Source: CAJJDF01 sp964021785 (GTDB lineage Bacteria; Bacteroidota; Bacteroidia; Flavobacteriales_D; CAJJDF01). From it: a stretch of 64,000 nucleotides of DNA. Positions within the stretch are counted from its first letter, which is position 1. The number at the start of each line of letters is the position of its first letter. The notes beneath the pieces are model-generated. The model made no database searches. It worked only from the letters and a program-made list of their open reading frames with translations, and was not told the origin of the DNA. Both the position numbers and the translations under genes were made by a program. Below, one piece after another: positions 7,493 through 16,529 of this stretch. The stretch is taken from assembly GCA_964021785.1 (NCBI GenBank), contig CAXIAX010000003.1, forward strand, positions 7,862 through 71,861, read 5' to 3'.

Positions 7493-9745
7493 TTATCTCA
7501 TTAATGTCATTTCATCAACTATATGCTTAGCTCCTGCATATTTATCAATGATAAATAATGTGTATCTAATATCTACAGAAATTGTTCTTTGAACTTTACT
7601 TTCAAAAGAAATATCTCCACTCATTGCTTCCCAGTTTCCGTCAAATGCTGTTCCAATTAAGTAACCATTACCATCAATAACTGGTGATCCAGAGTTACCT
7701 CCTGTAATATCGTTATCTGATAAGAAATTTACTCTTAGTTTACCATCTTCATCAGCATACTGTCCGTAATCTTTGTTGTTATACAATTCCTTTAATCTTG
7801 CAGGAACTTCAAACTCTGGGTTTGATTTGTCTTCTTTTTCCATCAATCCTTCCATTGTAGTGTAGTAACTTCCCACTCCATCTTGGCTTTTTAATGTTTT
7901 AATTACTTTGTCGCTCATTTTGTAAGACAATACGTTTCCATAAGTAAGTCTTTGTGTTGAGTTAGCATTTGGGTAAAAGCTTTTTTCTGGTTGCATTAAT
8001 CTTATTCCTTCAACAAATAATTTATAACCTTCTTCCATTTTTTCTTCTGCTTCAGCAAATTTACTTGCCGATCCAAAATACATTGCTAAGAAATCATTAG
8101 CTGCAACTACAGCTTTATCTTCTTTTATACCTTTTATAGATTTTCCTGCTTTTAATGAACTAATCAATTTATTCATTTTCTTTTCTTTTACGAAAGGAGA
8201 CTTACAGAACATTTGTCTAGCATATCTTTTGAAATTTGCTTTTTTCACATCTGCAAAGAATGCAGGATGCTGTTCCTTATCTACATTAGTATAATACAAG
8301 TCAAATAAGTTAGCTACTAATTGCTTCTCTGTTTTTTCGTCATAATTTTTGAAATGCTCTTCAGCCAATGCTTCTAATCTTTCTGCTAATCCTGTAACAG
8401 TTTGTTGTTTTTGCTCAATTAGTTTTGCTTTCTTTTCTGCATCCGTTTCATTTTCAATTTCTTTATCCAATTTTTCAGATGCACTTTCTATTGCCCCTAA
8501 AATTCTACTAGATCTATAAGCAAACAATACAAAATCAGGACCTCTAATTCCTGCTTCCATTACGTAAGTATTTCCTTTCACGTACTTATTAGTCATTTCA
8601 TAATAATTACTAATATTCTTTAGAGCTTCACCATACTTTTTAGTTCTTGCATCATCTTTTTCGTACCACTCAATAAATCTTTTTTCTAAAGCAGATTTCT
8701 TAGCAAAAACACCATTAGTTTGCAATTGTTCTGTTTGTCCTTGGTAGTATTTCCAGTAGTTTGCAGTTTGAGCATATTTAGCAGAATACTTAATATCTGT
8801 ACTTACTTTTTTATCCATGTTTTGTTTCATGGTAGCTAATTTCACATCTCTTACTTCTACAACAGTAGGCCCTTTAATATCTATTGCTTGTTTTACACCA
8901 AAAGAAGACAAATATCTATCTGTACTTCCTGGGTATCCCATAATCATTGCAAAATCACCTTCCTTCACCCCTTTCATGTTAATTGGTAAATGGTGCTTAG
9001 GTTCCAATGGAATGTTATCTGCAGAATACTCTGCTGGTTTTCCATCTTGTCCTGAGTATACTCTAAACATAGAAAAATCTCCTGTGTGTCTTGGCCACAT
9101 CCAGTTGTCTGTATCTCCTCCATATTTCCCAACACTTTCTGGTGGTGCTCCTACTAATCTTACATCATTGAATGTTTCATTTACAAACATGTAAAATTCA
9201 CTTCCGTAATAAAAATCTTTGATGTATGCCGTGTAATGAGTTCCTTTAGTAGCTTCTTCTATAATTTCTTTTTTCAAAGAGGCAAGTCTTCCTTCCTTCT
9301 CTGTTTTTGTAGGAAGTTTAGCTAATTCTTTATTAATTCTTTCAGAAACATCTTCCATTCTTACAAGAAAAGTTACGAATAATCCTGGAACAGCTTTTTC
9401 ATCTTTCTTTGTTTTTGCCCAAAATCCATTTTTCAAAATGTTGTCTTCTGGAGTAGAAAATTGCTGAATTGATCCATAACCACAGTGGTGATTAGTCAAC
9501 ATTAGTCCTTGGTTAGAGATAATTTCTCCTGTACAAAAACCTCCCATAGATACAATTGCATCTTTAAGTGAAGAACTATTTACACTGTAAATTTCTTCTG
9601 CCGTTAGTTTTAACCCTTGTTTTTGCATGTCTGCAATGTTCAATCTCTTGACAAACATAGGTAACCACATTCCTTCGTTAGCATGTAAGCTAAAACTTGA
9701 AACTAGCATTGTTAGTGCTAATAAAATTGATAAACTCTTTTTCAT
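7493..9745 (-). CDS. S46 family dipeptidyl peptidase, DPP7-like
   Basis: The protein has 750 residues from the chosen start, which gives a clean signal peptide (MKKSLSILLALTMLVSSFSLHA). A frame extension of 23 codons upstream is without signal-peptide logic and is rejected. The S46 active site is visible: the histidine region LTNHHCGYGS at residues 86-87 and the nucleophile in GGNSGSP at about S685. Eighteen residues after that serine stands Gly (FDGNWE), the position where DPP11 has an Arg that selects acidic P1 residues; Gly there is known for DPP7, which releases dipeptides with hydrophobic P1. The enzyme is periplasmic and would feed the cell with dipeptides. It is transcribed alone, divergent from a VOC gene. 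Confidence 0.93.
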   Translation of the reverse strand: MKKSLSILLALTMLVSSFSLHANEGMWLPMFVKRLNIADMQKQGLKLTAEEIYSVNSSSLKDAIVSMGGFCTGEIISNQGLMLTNHHCGYGSIQQFSTPEDNILKNGFWAKTKKDEKAVPGLFVTFLVRMEDVSERINKELAKLPTKTEKEGRLASLKKEIIEEATKGTHYTAYIKDFYYGSEFYMFVNETFNDVRLVGAPPESVGKYGGDTDNWMWPRHTGDFSMFRVYSGQDGKPAEYSADNIPLEPKHHLPINMKGVKEGDFAMIMGYPGSTDRYLSSFGVKQAIDIKGPTVVEVRDVKLATMKQNMDKKVSTDIKYSAKYAQTANYWKYYQGQTEQLQTNGVFAKKSALEKRFIEWYEKDDARTKKYGEALKNISNYYEMTNKYVKGNTYVMEAGIRGPDFVLFAYRSSRILGAIESASEKLDKEIENETDAEKKAKLIEQKQQTVTGLAERLEALAEEHFKNYDEKTEKQLVANLFDLYYTNVDKEQHPAFFADVKKANFKRYARQMFCKSPFVKEKKMNKLISSLKAGKSIKGIKEDKAVVAANDFLAMYFGSASKFAEAEEKMEEGYKLFVEGIRLMQPEKSFYPNANSTQRLTYGNVLSYKMSDKVIKTLKSQDGVGSYYTTMEGLMEKEDKSNPEFEVPARLKELYNNKDYGQYADEDGKLRVNFLSDNDITGGNSGSPVIDGNGYLIGTAFDGNWEAMSGDISFESKVQRTISVDIRYTLFIIDKYAGAKHIVDEMTLMR

Positions 9746-9863
9746 TTGTTGTTTTATTTTTTTGTTATTTTTAGGAATACTAAAGTAATAAAAATTAACC
9801 TCAACTGTTGTCATTTTATTTGAATGGTTTTTAAAAATTACGAATGGCTCTAATTACACATTA

Positions 9864-10238
9864 ATGAATTTAAATCAAATAACGGTTCCTACTCTAGATA
9901 TTTCTACTTCTATTGACTTTTACACCAAACTTGGCTTAACATTAATCGTCCATTCTTCTGATGAGTATGCTCGGTTTGTATGTCCTGATGGAAACAGTAC
10001 TTTTTCAGTTCAAAAAGTAAAACAATTACATCCTACCGGCATAAAAGTATATTTTGAAGTAAAAGAACTGGATCAAAAAGTGGAGCAATTGATAAAACAA
10101 GGAATTAATATTGATGATTTACCCGAAGACAAAGCTTGGCTATGGCGAGAGTCTTACTTAAAAGACCCTGATGGAAATCAAATTATTTTGTATTTTGCGG
10201 GAGATAATAGAATAAATCCTCCTTGGAGAATTAAATAA
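9864..10238 (+). CDS. VOC family (glyoxalase-fold) protein
   Basis: This 124-residue protein has the single-module vicinal oxygen chelate pattern: an N-terminal TVPTLDISTSIDFYTKLGL strand-helix with a C-terminal LKDPDGNQIILYFAGD strand. Candidate metal ligands are weak (no obvious His in the first strand), so catalytic activity cannot be asserted; several family members are binding or resistance proteins. It is 7 bases upstream of an SRPBCC gene on the same strand, probably one operon. Confidence 0.8.
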   Translation: MNLNQITVPTLDISTSIDFYTKLGLTLIVHSSDEYARFVCPDGNSTFSVQKVKQLHPTGIKVYFEVKELDQKVEQLIKQGINIDDLPEDKAWLWRESYLKDPDGNQIILYFAGDNRINPPWRIK

Positions 10239-10245
10239 TAAAATC

Positions 10246-10680
10246 ATGAAATATACTGCTAGCATTGTAATTGAGAAACCTATAGATGAAATTGCAAAAT
10301 TATTTTTGGATCCAGAGAATTTACACAAATGGATGGAAGGACTAGTTTCTGTGGATTTATATGAAGGTACTGCAGGAAAAAGAGGAGCAAAAAGTAAATT
10401 ACATTTTATACACGGAAATCGAAAAATGGATATGCTAGAAACAATTCTAGAAATTGATATGCCAAACAGAATGGTGGTTACTTATGAATCTAAAGGTATG
10501 AGCAACATTATTTTTTCTTCTTTAGAAAAAATTGACAAAAACAGAACAAATTACAACACCAAACAAGAGTTTAAAATGTATGGTTTTATGAAAGTTGTTG
10601 CTTTTTTAGCTCCAGCCATGTTCAAAAAACAAACGAATAAAATCTTAACAAATTTCAAGAATTTTGCCGAACAGCAGTAA
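10246..10680 (+). CDS. SRPBCC (START-like) family protein
   Basis: This 144-residue protein begins MKYTASIVIEKPIDEIAKLFLDPENLHKW, the typical first strand and helices of the SRPBCC hydrophobic-pocket fold, and ends with the long C-terminal helix (FKKQTNKILTNFKNFAEQQ). Family members bind lipids or small hydrophobic ligands or act as polyketide cyclases; no ligand is implied here. It follows the VOC gene by 7 bases and converges on the PorP/SprF gene with only 7 bases between the stops and no visible terminator. Confidence 0.8.
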   Translation: MKYTASIVIEKPIDEIAKLFLDPENLHKWMEGLVSVDLYEGTAGKRGAKSKLHFIHGNRKMDMLETILEIDMPNRMVVTYESKGMSNIIFSSLEKIDKNRTNYNTKQEFKMYGFMKVVAFLAPAMFKKQTNKILTNFKNFAEQQ

Positions 10681-10687
10681 TTTTAAT

Positions 10688-11677
10688 TTACATCACTAAG
10701 AATCTTAATGTAAATTCTATTCCCCCTACTGAGCTAGATGCTTCAATCAATGGAGATACATTTACATCATAACTTACACCAAACTGAAAATTATCGTAAG
10801 TCATATTGAAGGTAGGAACAAATGCATCATTAGGAATTCTGTAATAACCTCCTACTGAAAAATAAAGTCTGTCGAAATATCCCGTGTACAAACTCCCTTG
10901 TCTCACAATAATTTTGTACATCATACCTAGTACAATTTCTTTCTCTTTTCCTTTCAGTTGAAATAAAACGTAAGGCTCTATTTCTGATCTATTATTATTT
11001 ATTACATAAGTCGCACTCCCAGTCAATGCATATCGGCTATATTCAGGATCACCTCCGTTATATACCAATCCTCCACCGGTTGCATGATATAAAGAAGCTC
11101 CAAAATTCAATTTGGTTAATGTATTCGAGAACCCATTTCTTTCTGATATATCGTAATTCCACATTAATCCAGCACCAACATCAAAATTCATAAAAGGGGC
11201 AAATAATGCCTGTTCACCAGAAGCTAAATTAGGATCAAATTCTTTTCCGTTATATTGATTAGCCCATTCTGCTTTTGATTCATCTATACTATGTTGAGTT
11301 ATTCCCAATTGTAATGCTCCACTCAAATGACTATGTTTTGTTATCCTTTGGTGATAAGCGGCAGCAAAATCTGCTTGTAGCTTTGTTAAACTCAATTCTC
11401 CTGCTTGATCTCTATTTAAGATTAAACCTAAACCAATAGCATTAGTTCCTACATCCATTTTATAATCTGCGCTCAATCCTATAGTTTGAAATGACTTTCC
11501 TATGGTAGGCCATTGATTTCTATATTGAGTAGTAGCTCTAAATTTAGCTATAGATGAACCTACAGATGCTATAGAAGTATTCATATTATTAAAGCTTAAG
11601 TTACTAAAATGAATATCCTGTGCCTTTAAGCAATTGTTTAGGGCTAGTAGTACTATTAGTGTAAATATCTTTTTCAT
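10688..11677 (-). CDS. PorP/SprF family type IX secretion outer-membrane protein
   Basis: This 329-residue protein has a signal peptide (MKKIFTLIVLLALNNCLKAQ) followed by the conserved start DIHFSNLSFNNMNTSIA and alternating amphipathic strands ending in an outer-membrane-like FTLRFLVM. This is the PorP/SprF family, beta-barrel proteins needed for secretion or surface anchoring of proteins with type B T9SS sorting domains. It begins 10 bases after the stop of a 1545-residue type B cargo protein, so it is very likely the dedicated partner of that cargo. Confidence 0.9.
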   Translation of the reverse strand: MKKIFTLIVLLALNNCLKAQDIHFSNLSFNNMNTSIASVGSSIAKFRATTQYRNQWPTIGKSFQTIGLSADYKMDVGTNAIGLGLILNRDQAGELSLTKLQADFAAAYHQRITKHSHLSGALQLGITQHSIDESKAEWANQYNGKEFDPNLASGEQALFAPFMNFDVGAGLMWNYDISERNGFSNTLTKLNFGASLYHATGGGLVYNGGDPEYSRYALTGSATYVINNNRSEIEPYVLFQLKGKEKEIVLGMMYKIIVRQGSLYTGYFDRLYFSVGGYYRIPNDAFVPTFNMTYDNFQFGVSYDVNVSPLIEASSSVGGIEFTLRFLVM

Positions 11678-11687
11678 AGTTCCAATT

Positions 11688-14600
11688 TTATCTTCTTATT
11701 ACCGTTACGGTCCCTTTATCTTCAAATGAAGTTCCATCTACAAATTTTCCTGACACAAAATACACAAAAACTCCTTGATTCACTAATTGTCCTTTGTAAG
11801 TTCCATCCCATCCGTCTCCAGGAGAGGTAGTTCTAAATACTATATTCCCCCATCTATTAAAAACTGAGAATTCTAATTTCTCTATTCCATTTCCTTCTAC
11901 CCTAAGCACATCATTTTCTCCGTTTCCATCTGGAGAGAATATATTAGGAACAAAAATATTATAATTACAATCTGGTGTTGTTACATTTAATACCGTAATA
12001 GTTTCTTTAGCAAAACACCCATTTACATCTGTTACAGTTAAAGTGTAATTTCCTTTTTTTAGTCCAATTAAATCCTCTGTTGTTTCTCCCGTGCTCCATA
12101 CATAATTGATGGTTGGTGTTCCACCAAAAACAGAAATATCTATTTCTCCGCTTCCTTCGTCACATTCATCTTCTGTTACTGTATTATTGATTGTTGGTGC
12201 AGAAAACACCTCTACAATAGCTGAATCTGTAACGCCACAAGCCCCAGGACCTTTATAGGTAACTACGTGTATTCCCATTCCTGAAGTTACAGGATTAAAA
12301 ACTCCCGAAATAGAATCTATTCCTGGGCCTCCCCATCTCCCTCCCATAGGTGTTGCCATGAAAGTAACGGGAGCGGCATCTTGACACATATCAGCTGTAA
12401 AAGTTATAGTACCTGGTGTTAATGGATTTATTAATAAATTGGTATTTATAATGCTATCACATCCCAAAGCTGTGACAATGGTATCTCTATAAATTCCTGT
12501 AGCTCCATAGGTATTAGTTCCTACGGCTACAGTTTGTCCTGCACACAAAGAAAAAGTTTGTGTTATGTTAGAACTAGAACCCAAGGTAAGACTAGTAACA
12601 ATAATGCTATCACAACCATTTGATGCTGACAAGGTGTCTCTGTATATGCCCGAAACCGTTACGGAGGTTCCTCCTGGCAAAGTATAATTATCGCAGGCAC
12701 TCACTGTTGATGATGTGCTTGTTGCTGTTAAGATTGTTAAATTAATTGAAATCACACTGTCACAACCTCCTGAATTTGGTATAGTATCCATATACGTTCC
12801 TGTTGCTGTAAATGATTTTCCACTTGGTGAAATATAAGTTCCGCATGCTACTTGGGTTATAGTAGAAGAACTTTCTGTTGTGATTGAAACATTATAATTT
12901 ACAAGGCTATCACATCCTTTACTAGAAACTAAAGTATCGGCATAAACCCCATTAGTATAAACAATATTCCCGTTAGACAGAGTAAAAGAATCGCAGGTAA
13001 TTATTGGAGTATTTATTACGTAAGAATTATTTATCAATAAATCCAATACATATATGGTATCACATCCTATTGAACTTACTGTGTCGTAATGTAATCCCGA
13101 AACTGTTCTAGATTTTAATCTCCACACCAAAGAATCACATGCTGTATCTGCTTGATTTATGTATGTGGTAGTTGATAGAGTAAGGTTTATTGTCATTAAA
13201 CTATCACAACCTGCTGCGCTTGGAATTGTATCTTGGTAAGTTCCTGAAATCTTCCATATTTTACCCGAAGGAGAAATTAAACTATCACAAGCAGTTAATG
13301 ATTGTGTAGATGTAATAGCGTTTTGAGTTGTTAAATTAATTGTTGTAATACTACCACAGTTTGAACTAGAATTCCCTACTCCCCTAACTACAATTTCATC
13401 TACTGCAAATCCTGGCGTAACTCCCAATCCATTTATATTATTGAAACCTACAGCAAACCTTAATGTTGGTTGATTTGCAAAAACAGAATCTACAAGGCTA
13501 AAATGCGACCAATTTTGTCCTCCATTATTAATTTGCCCTCCTATTCTTGTCCATGTTACTCCTGAGTTTAAACTATAATAGAGTCTTCCGTAAGATCCTC
13601 TACACAAATAATACATATCAAACGACACTAATGATTTTCCCACAGTAGATATATCATTGGTCATTTTACTGAAATTTAATCCATTTTGACCGCCAAGTAA
13701 AACTATATTACCATCTATATAATTTGAATTGGTTATAGAAGGAAAAGATAAAATTGCAGAACGCCTGTTGTGTATATGAAGGTATGTACTATTTATATTT
13801 CCCGTGACTGCAGCATCTTGATTAGGCGTATTTACAATTGGAGATCCAAATACATTCCCTCCTAAATAGCTGTTATTAATTATCCAAGCATTATCTGATG
13901 CTCCTGGAGTAATCGCATTGGTATCATTTGTATTTAAAGTAAAACTACTTGTTGCTCCTTCAAAATCTTCGGAATAAATAACATTACTGCCTATGCTTCC
14001 TGCCGCAGTATCATAATAAGTTCCTGTAGTTTTTACGACTGTTCCATTAGATAAAATGATAGAGTCTCCAAAACATAAATTAGTATCTAAAGTAATTCTC
14101 TCTATCGTATCAATAATTAGGTGAGTAAGTATTACACTATCACATCCCAAAGTGGTAGTTAATGTATCTCCGTATATTCCGGAAACAGTATAAGTACTTC
14201 CCAAAGGAGTGGTATAGCTGTTGCAGGCAGTTACCATTACATTACTTAAAGTACTTTTATTTACTGTTAAATAATACTCAACTAAACTATCACACCCCTT
14301 GGAGTTAGGCATAGTATCTCTAAAAAATCCTGAGTTTTTATATACTTTCCCACTTCCAGAAACCATACTATCACAAACAGTTATCGTAGTAATGGATGAG
14401 GTAGTATTGTTAATCGTCAAAGGTGTTATCTTGATTGTATCACAAGAACCTGTAGCTATTGTATCGTTTATATTTTGAGAAGAGTAATACCATTTAGTAT
14501 TTATCTGTATACTATCACAGGCTATAATTGCTGGATTATTCACTATGGTAACATTAGAAATGGTGATATTTAAAGTCATTAAACTATCACATCCTTGCGA

Positions 14601-16325
14601 ATTAGCAATTGTATCTTGATAAGTCCCTGTTGTTTTATATATTTTCCCTGAGGGTGAAATAACACTATCACAATTCGTTATACTTACATTAGCAAAGGAA
14701 GAGTTATTAATAGTTAGCGAAAACCTCAACAAGCTATCACAACCAAATTTATTTGGCAATGTATCGTTTTGAATACCATTGATTTTCCAAGTTTTTCCAC
14801 TTGGCGAAACAAAACTATCGCATGCCGTAATATTTTGTGTTACCACTACATTACTTCCCGATAAAGTAAAAGGATTTATTTTCGAATTGTTTGATGCATC
14901 ATTATCATTCTCTGTCCCATTAATTGTTGTAGAGTCTATTCTTGCAGTAAAAGTATGAACACCACTTGTAGATGTTATTGCAGGTAAAGAGATGGTTACG
15001 CAATTTCCTGCTTGTAAGTTTCCCGTCCAGTTAAAGGTACTTTCTGCTCCTGCATCAACTTTATATTTAATATCAAATGAGGTTGTAGAATCTATAGATG
15101 AAACATTACAAACATTAATACTTGGAATAAATGTAGTTGAACAAATTGTATCTAACGGCACATAGATTGTGTCTATATTTAAATCAATTACAGGAGGAGC
15201 ACTACAATTATTGTTACTCACCAAATCGTTTCTTATTCCTCCTGGAGCTAGTACTGCTCTCATTCTTGTAACTTGATTGGGTGTAAAATCCGAAGCGCAA
15301 GCCCCATTTTGATATTGCATGTAGTTTTCCTTATTATCCAACAAACAATAATTGGAATCACAATAATTGCCAGAACCTACAATTGTAGGGGGAGTATCAC
15401 AACATCTATCACCATTTGTACCGCAGCTTGCTCCACTTGCTCCTCCACAAGAAGTTGTTCCTTCAAAAGTATGGTACAAGTTTAAAAAATGTCCAATTTC
15501 ATGGGTAAATACTCGATTGTCATCAGTTACTGACCATAAGTTATACCCCAAAGTTCCTGTAGGATCATTTCCTACAGCCGAAGAAACCATTACTACACCA
15601 TCATAAGGAGAAGGTGCTCCCGGAAAATAAGCATAACCTTGCACACCTCCAGTGTAACCGGTTGAATAAATATTTTTTAAATTTTTAATTTTATTTACCA
15701 CCCACACATTCATGTATTTGGTATGATCCCAATTTACCATAGATTTTAAGGCTAAATCACTTCTCCAAGCTGTAGCTGTATGGTACACACCACTGTCCAA
15801 ATAATCTTGATTTCCAGACATATCATGCCTTGTAACTCCTGTAGTCAAATTTCCACTAGGATCTCTTTTTGCCATACAAAACTCAATTTCTGCATCTACA
15901 CCTAGTGGTCCTGAGTTTGCTATTCCTCCATCTGCTGCTGTTCTTCTAAAATCACGATTTAAAGCCGCAATACAAGAAACTATTTGTGCATAAGAAATAT
16001 TAGTTTGAACCCCTACTGCTTCTCCAGAATGCATAATATGAAAGACTACAGGAATTGTGTAAACTACACCTGATGCTCTACTAGAATTTTGTTGCGCTAT
16101 ATAATTTTGTAGCTGCTGTTCTACTCCTTGTCTTATTTGTACATAAGATGGATTTGTTCTTAATAACTCTGCATCCAAGTAACTTGAAGCACATTGTTCC
16201 CCAGGAAACGGAACATTAGATGAAGTTGAAACGGGCGTATTTATTGGGTTTAAATTAGTCCCTTGAGAAATGGAATAAATACTAAATAATAAGAAAACTA
16301 ATATAAGTTTATTTTTTTTCATCAT
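11688..16325 (-). CDS. Secreted M43-like metalloprotease with a 12-fold Cys-repeat array and type B T9SS sorting domain
   Basis: The 1545-residue chain starts with a signal peptide (MMKKNKLILVFLLFSIYSISQG). The M43/pappalysin zinc motif HEIGHFLNLYH occupies residues 275-285 and a propeptide-like region precedes it. Residues of about 495-1303 hold 12 copies of a unit of roughly 45 residues with the form CDS..SPSGK....GTY.DTI...GCDS...LTI, each with two cysteines. The sixth copy is split by an inserted jelly-roll-like domain at about 783-985 (starts IYSEDFEGA). Then come a further Cys-containing domain, a SprB-like repeat (YVWSTGETTEDL) and a type B gliding-motility-associated C-terminal domain from about 1452 (VPNIFSPDGNGENDVLR, FNRWGNIVF, WDGTYKG). 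It is a surface or extracellular protease, exported by the T9SS, with the PorP/SprF partner 10 bases downstream. Confidence 0.9.
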   Translation of the reverse strand: MMKKNKLILVFLLFSIYSISQGTNLNPINTPVSTSSNVPFPGEQCASSYLDAELLRTNPSYVQIRQGVEQQLQNYIAQQNSSRASGVVYTIPVVFHIMHSGEAVGVQTNISYAQIVSCIAALNRDFRRTAADGGIANSGPLGVDAEIEFCMAKRDPSGNLTTGVTRHDMSGNQDYLDSGVYHTATAWRSDLALKSMVNWDHTKYMNVWVVNKIKNLKNIYSTGYTGGVQGYAYFPGAPSPYDGVVMVSSAVGNDPTGTLGYNLWSVTDDNRVFTHEIGHFLNLYHTFEGTTSCGGASGASCGTNGDRCCDTPPTIVGSGNYCDSNYCLLDNKENYMQYQNGACASDFTPNQVTRMRAVLAPGGIRNDLVSNNNCSAPPVIDLNIDTIYVPLDTICSTTFIPSINVCNVSSIDSTTSFDIKYKVDAGAESTFNWTGNLQAGNCVTISLPAITSTSGVHTFTARIDSTTINGTENDNDASNNSKINPFTLSGSNVVVTQNITACDSFVSPSGKTWKINGIQNDTLPNKFGCDSLLRFSLTINNSSFANVSITNCDSVISPSGKIYKTTGTYQDTIANSQGCDSLMTLNITISNVTIVNNPAIIACDSIQINTKWYYSSQNINDTIATGSCDTIKITPLTINNTTSSITTITVCDSMVSGSGKVYKNSGFFRDTMPNSKGCDSLVEYYLTVNKSTLSNVMVTACNSYTTPLGSTYTVSGIYGDTLTTTLGCDSVILTHLIIDTIERITLDTNLCFGDSIILSNGTVVKTTGTYYDTAAGSIGSNVIYSEDFEGATSSFTLNTNDTNAITPGASDNAWIINNSYLGGNVFGSPIVNTPNQDAAVTGNINSTYLHIHNRRSAILSFPSITNSNYIDGNIVLLGGQNGLNFSKMTNDISTVGKSLVSFDMYYLCRGSYGRLYYSLNSGVTWTRIGGQINNGGQNWSHFSLVDSVFANQPTLRFAVGFNNINGLGVTPGFAVDEIVVRGVGNSSSNCGSITTINLTTQNAITSTQSLTACDSLISPSGKIWKISGTYQDTIPSAAGCDSLMTINLTLSTTTYINQADTACDSLVWRLKSRTVSGLHYDTVSSIGCDTIYVLDLLINNSYVINTPIITCDSFTLSNGNIVYTNGVYADTLVSSKGCDSLVNYNVSITTESSSTITQVACGTYISPSGKSFTATGTYMDTIPNSGGCDSVISINLTILTATSTSSTVSACDNYTLPGGTSVTVSGIYRDTLSASNGCDSIIVTSLTLGSSSNITQTFSLCAGQTVAVGTNTYGATGIYRDTIVTALGCDSIINTNLLINPLTPGTITFTADMCQDAAPVTFMATPMGGRWGGPGIDSISGVFNPVTSGMGIHVVTYKGPGACGVTDSAIVEVFSAPTINNTVTEDECDEGSGEIDISVFGGTPTINYVWSTGETTEDLIGLKKGNYTLTVTDVNGCFAKETITVLNVTTPDCNYNIFVPNIFSPDGNGENDVLRVEGNGIEKLEFSVFNRWGNIVFRTTSPGDGWDGTYKGQLVNQGVFVYFVSGKFVDGTSFEDKGTVTVIRR
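12400..14830 (-). repeat. Array of 12 protein-level repeats inside the M43 gene
   Basis: The array encodes 12 tandem units with the pattern CDS, SPSGK, GTY.DT and GCDS. They are diverged at DNA level and separated by variable short linkers. One unit is interrupted by the insertion at about 13370-13980. The limits given are approximate. Confidence 0.8.
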
Positions 16326-16500
16326 AAAATGGATTTAAACTACTTGTAATATACCATTTTAAAACGAACTTAAGATTTATATAGTTGCTATTTTTTTTAC
16401 TTTAAGCTAAAATAAAATCAATTTAAGATAAACCTCAATATGCTCAATTTTTATAATTAAATCATGAGTTGTAATTCCTATTATTTAAAACTAAAAAAAT

Positions 16501-16513
16501 GAAACTTTGTTTC
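16501..16513 (-). terminator. Weak terminator after the PorV/PorQ-like gene
   Basis: On the minus strand GAAAC, AAA, GTTTC forms a 5-base stem followed by a run of seven T residues. The stem is short, so support is moderate. The remaining 16326-16529 gap shows nothing else. Confidence 0.4.
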
Positions 16514-16529
16514 CACAAAAAACAATCAA

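Noticed and set aside
8817..9194. 125-codon plus-strand frame inside the S46 peptidase gene
   Set aside because: It is a shadow of a long gene with catalytic motifs on the opposite strand.
12400..14830. Repeat region considered as CRISPR array or DNA satellite
   Set aside because: The repeats are protein-level units of about 45 residues with diverged DNA and variable spacing, inside a single continuous reading frame.
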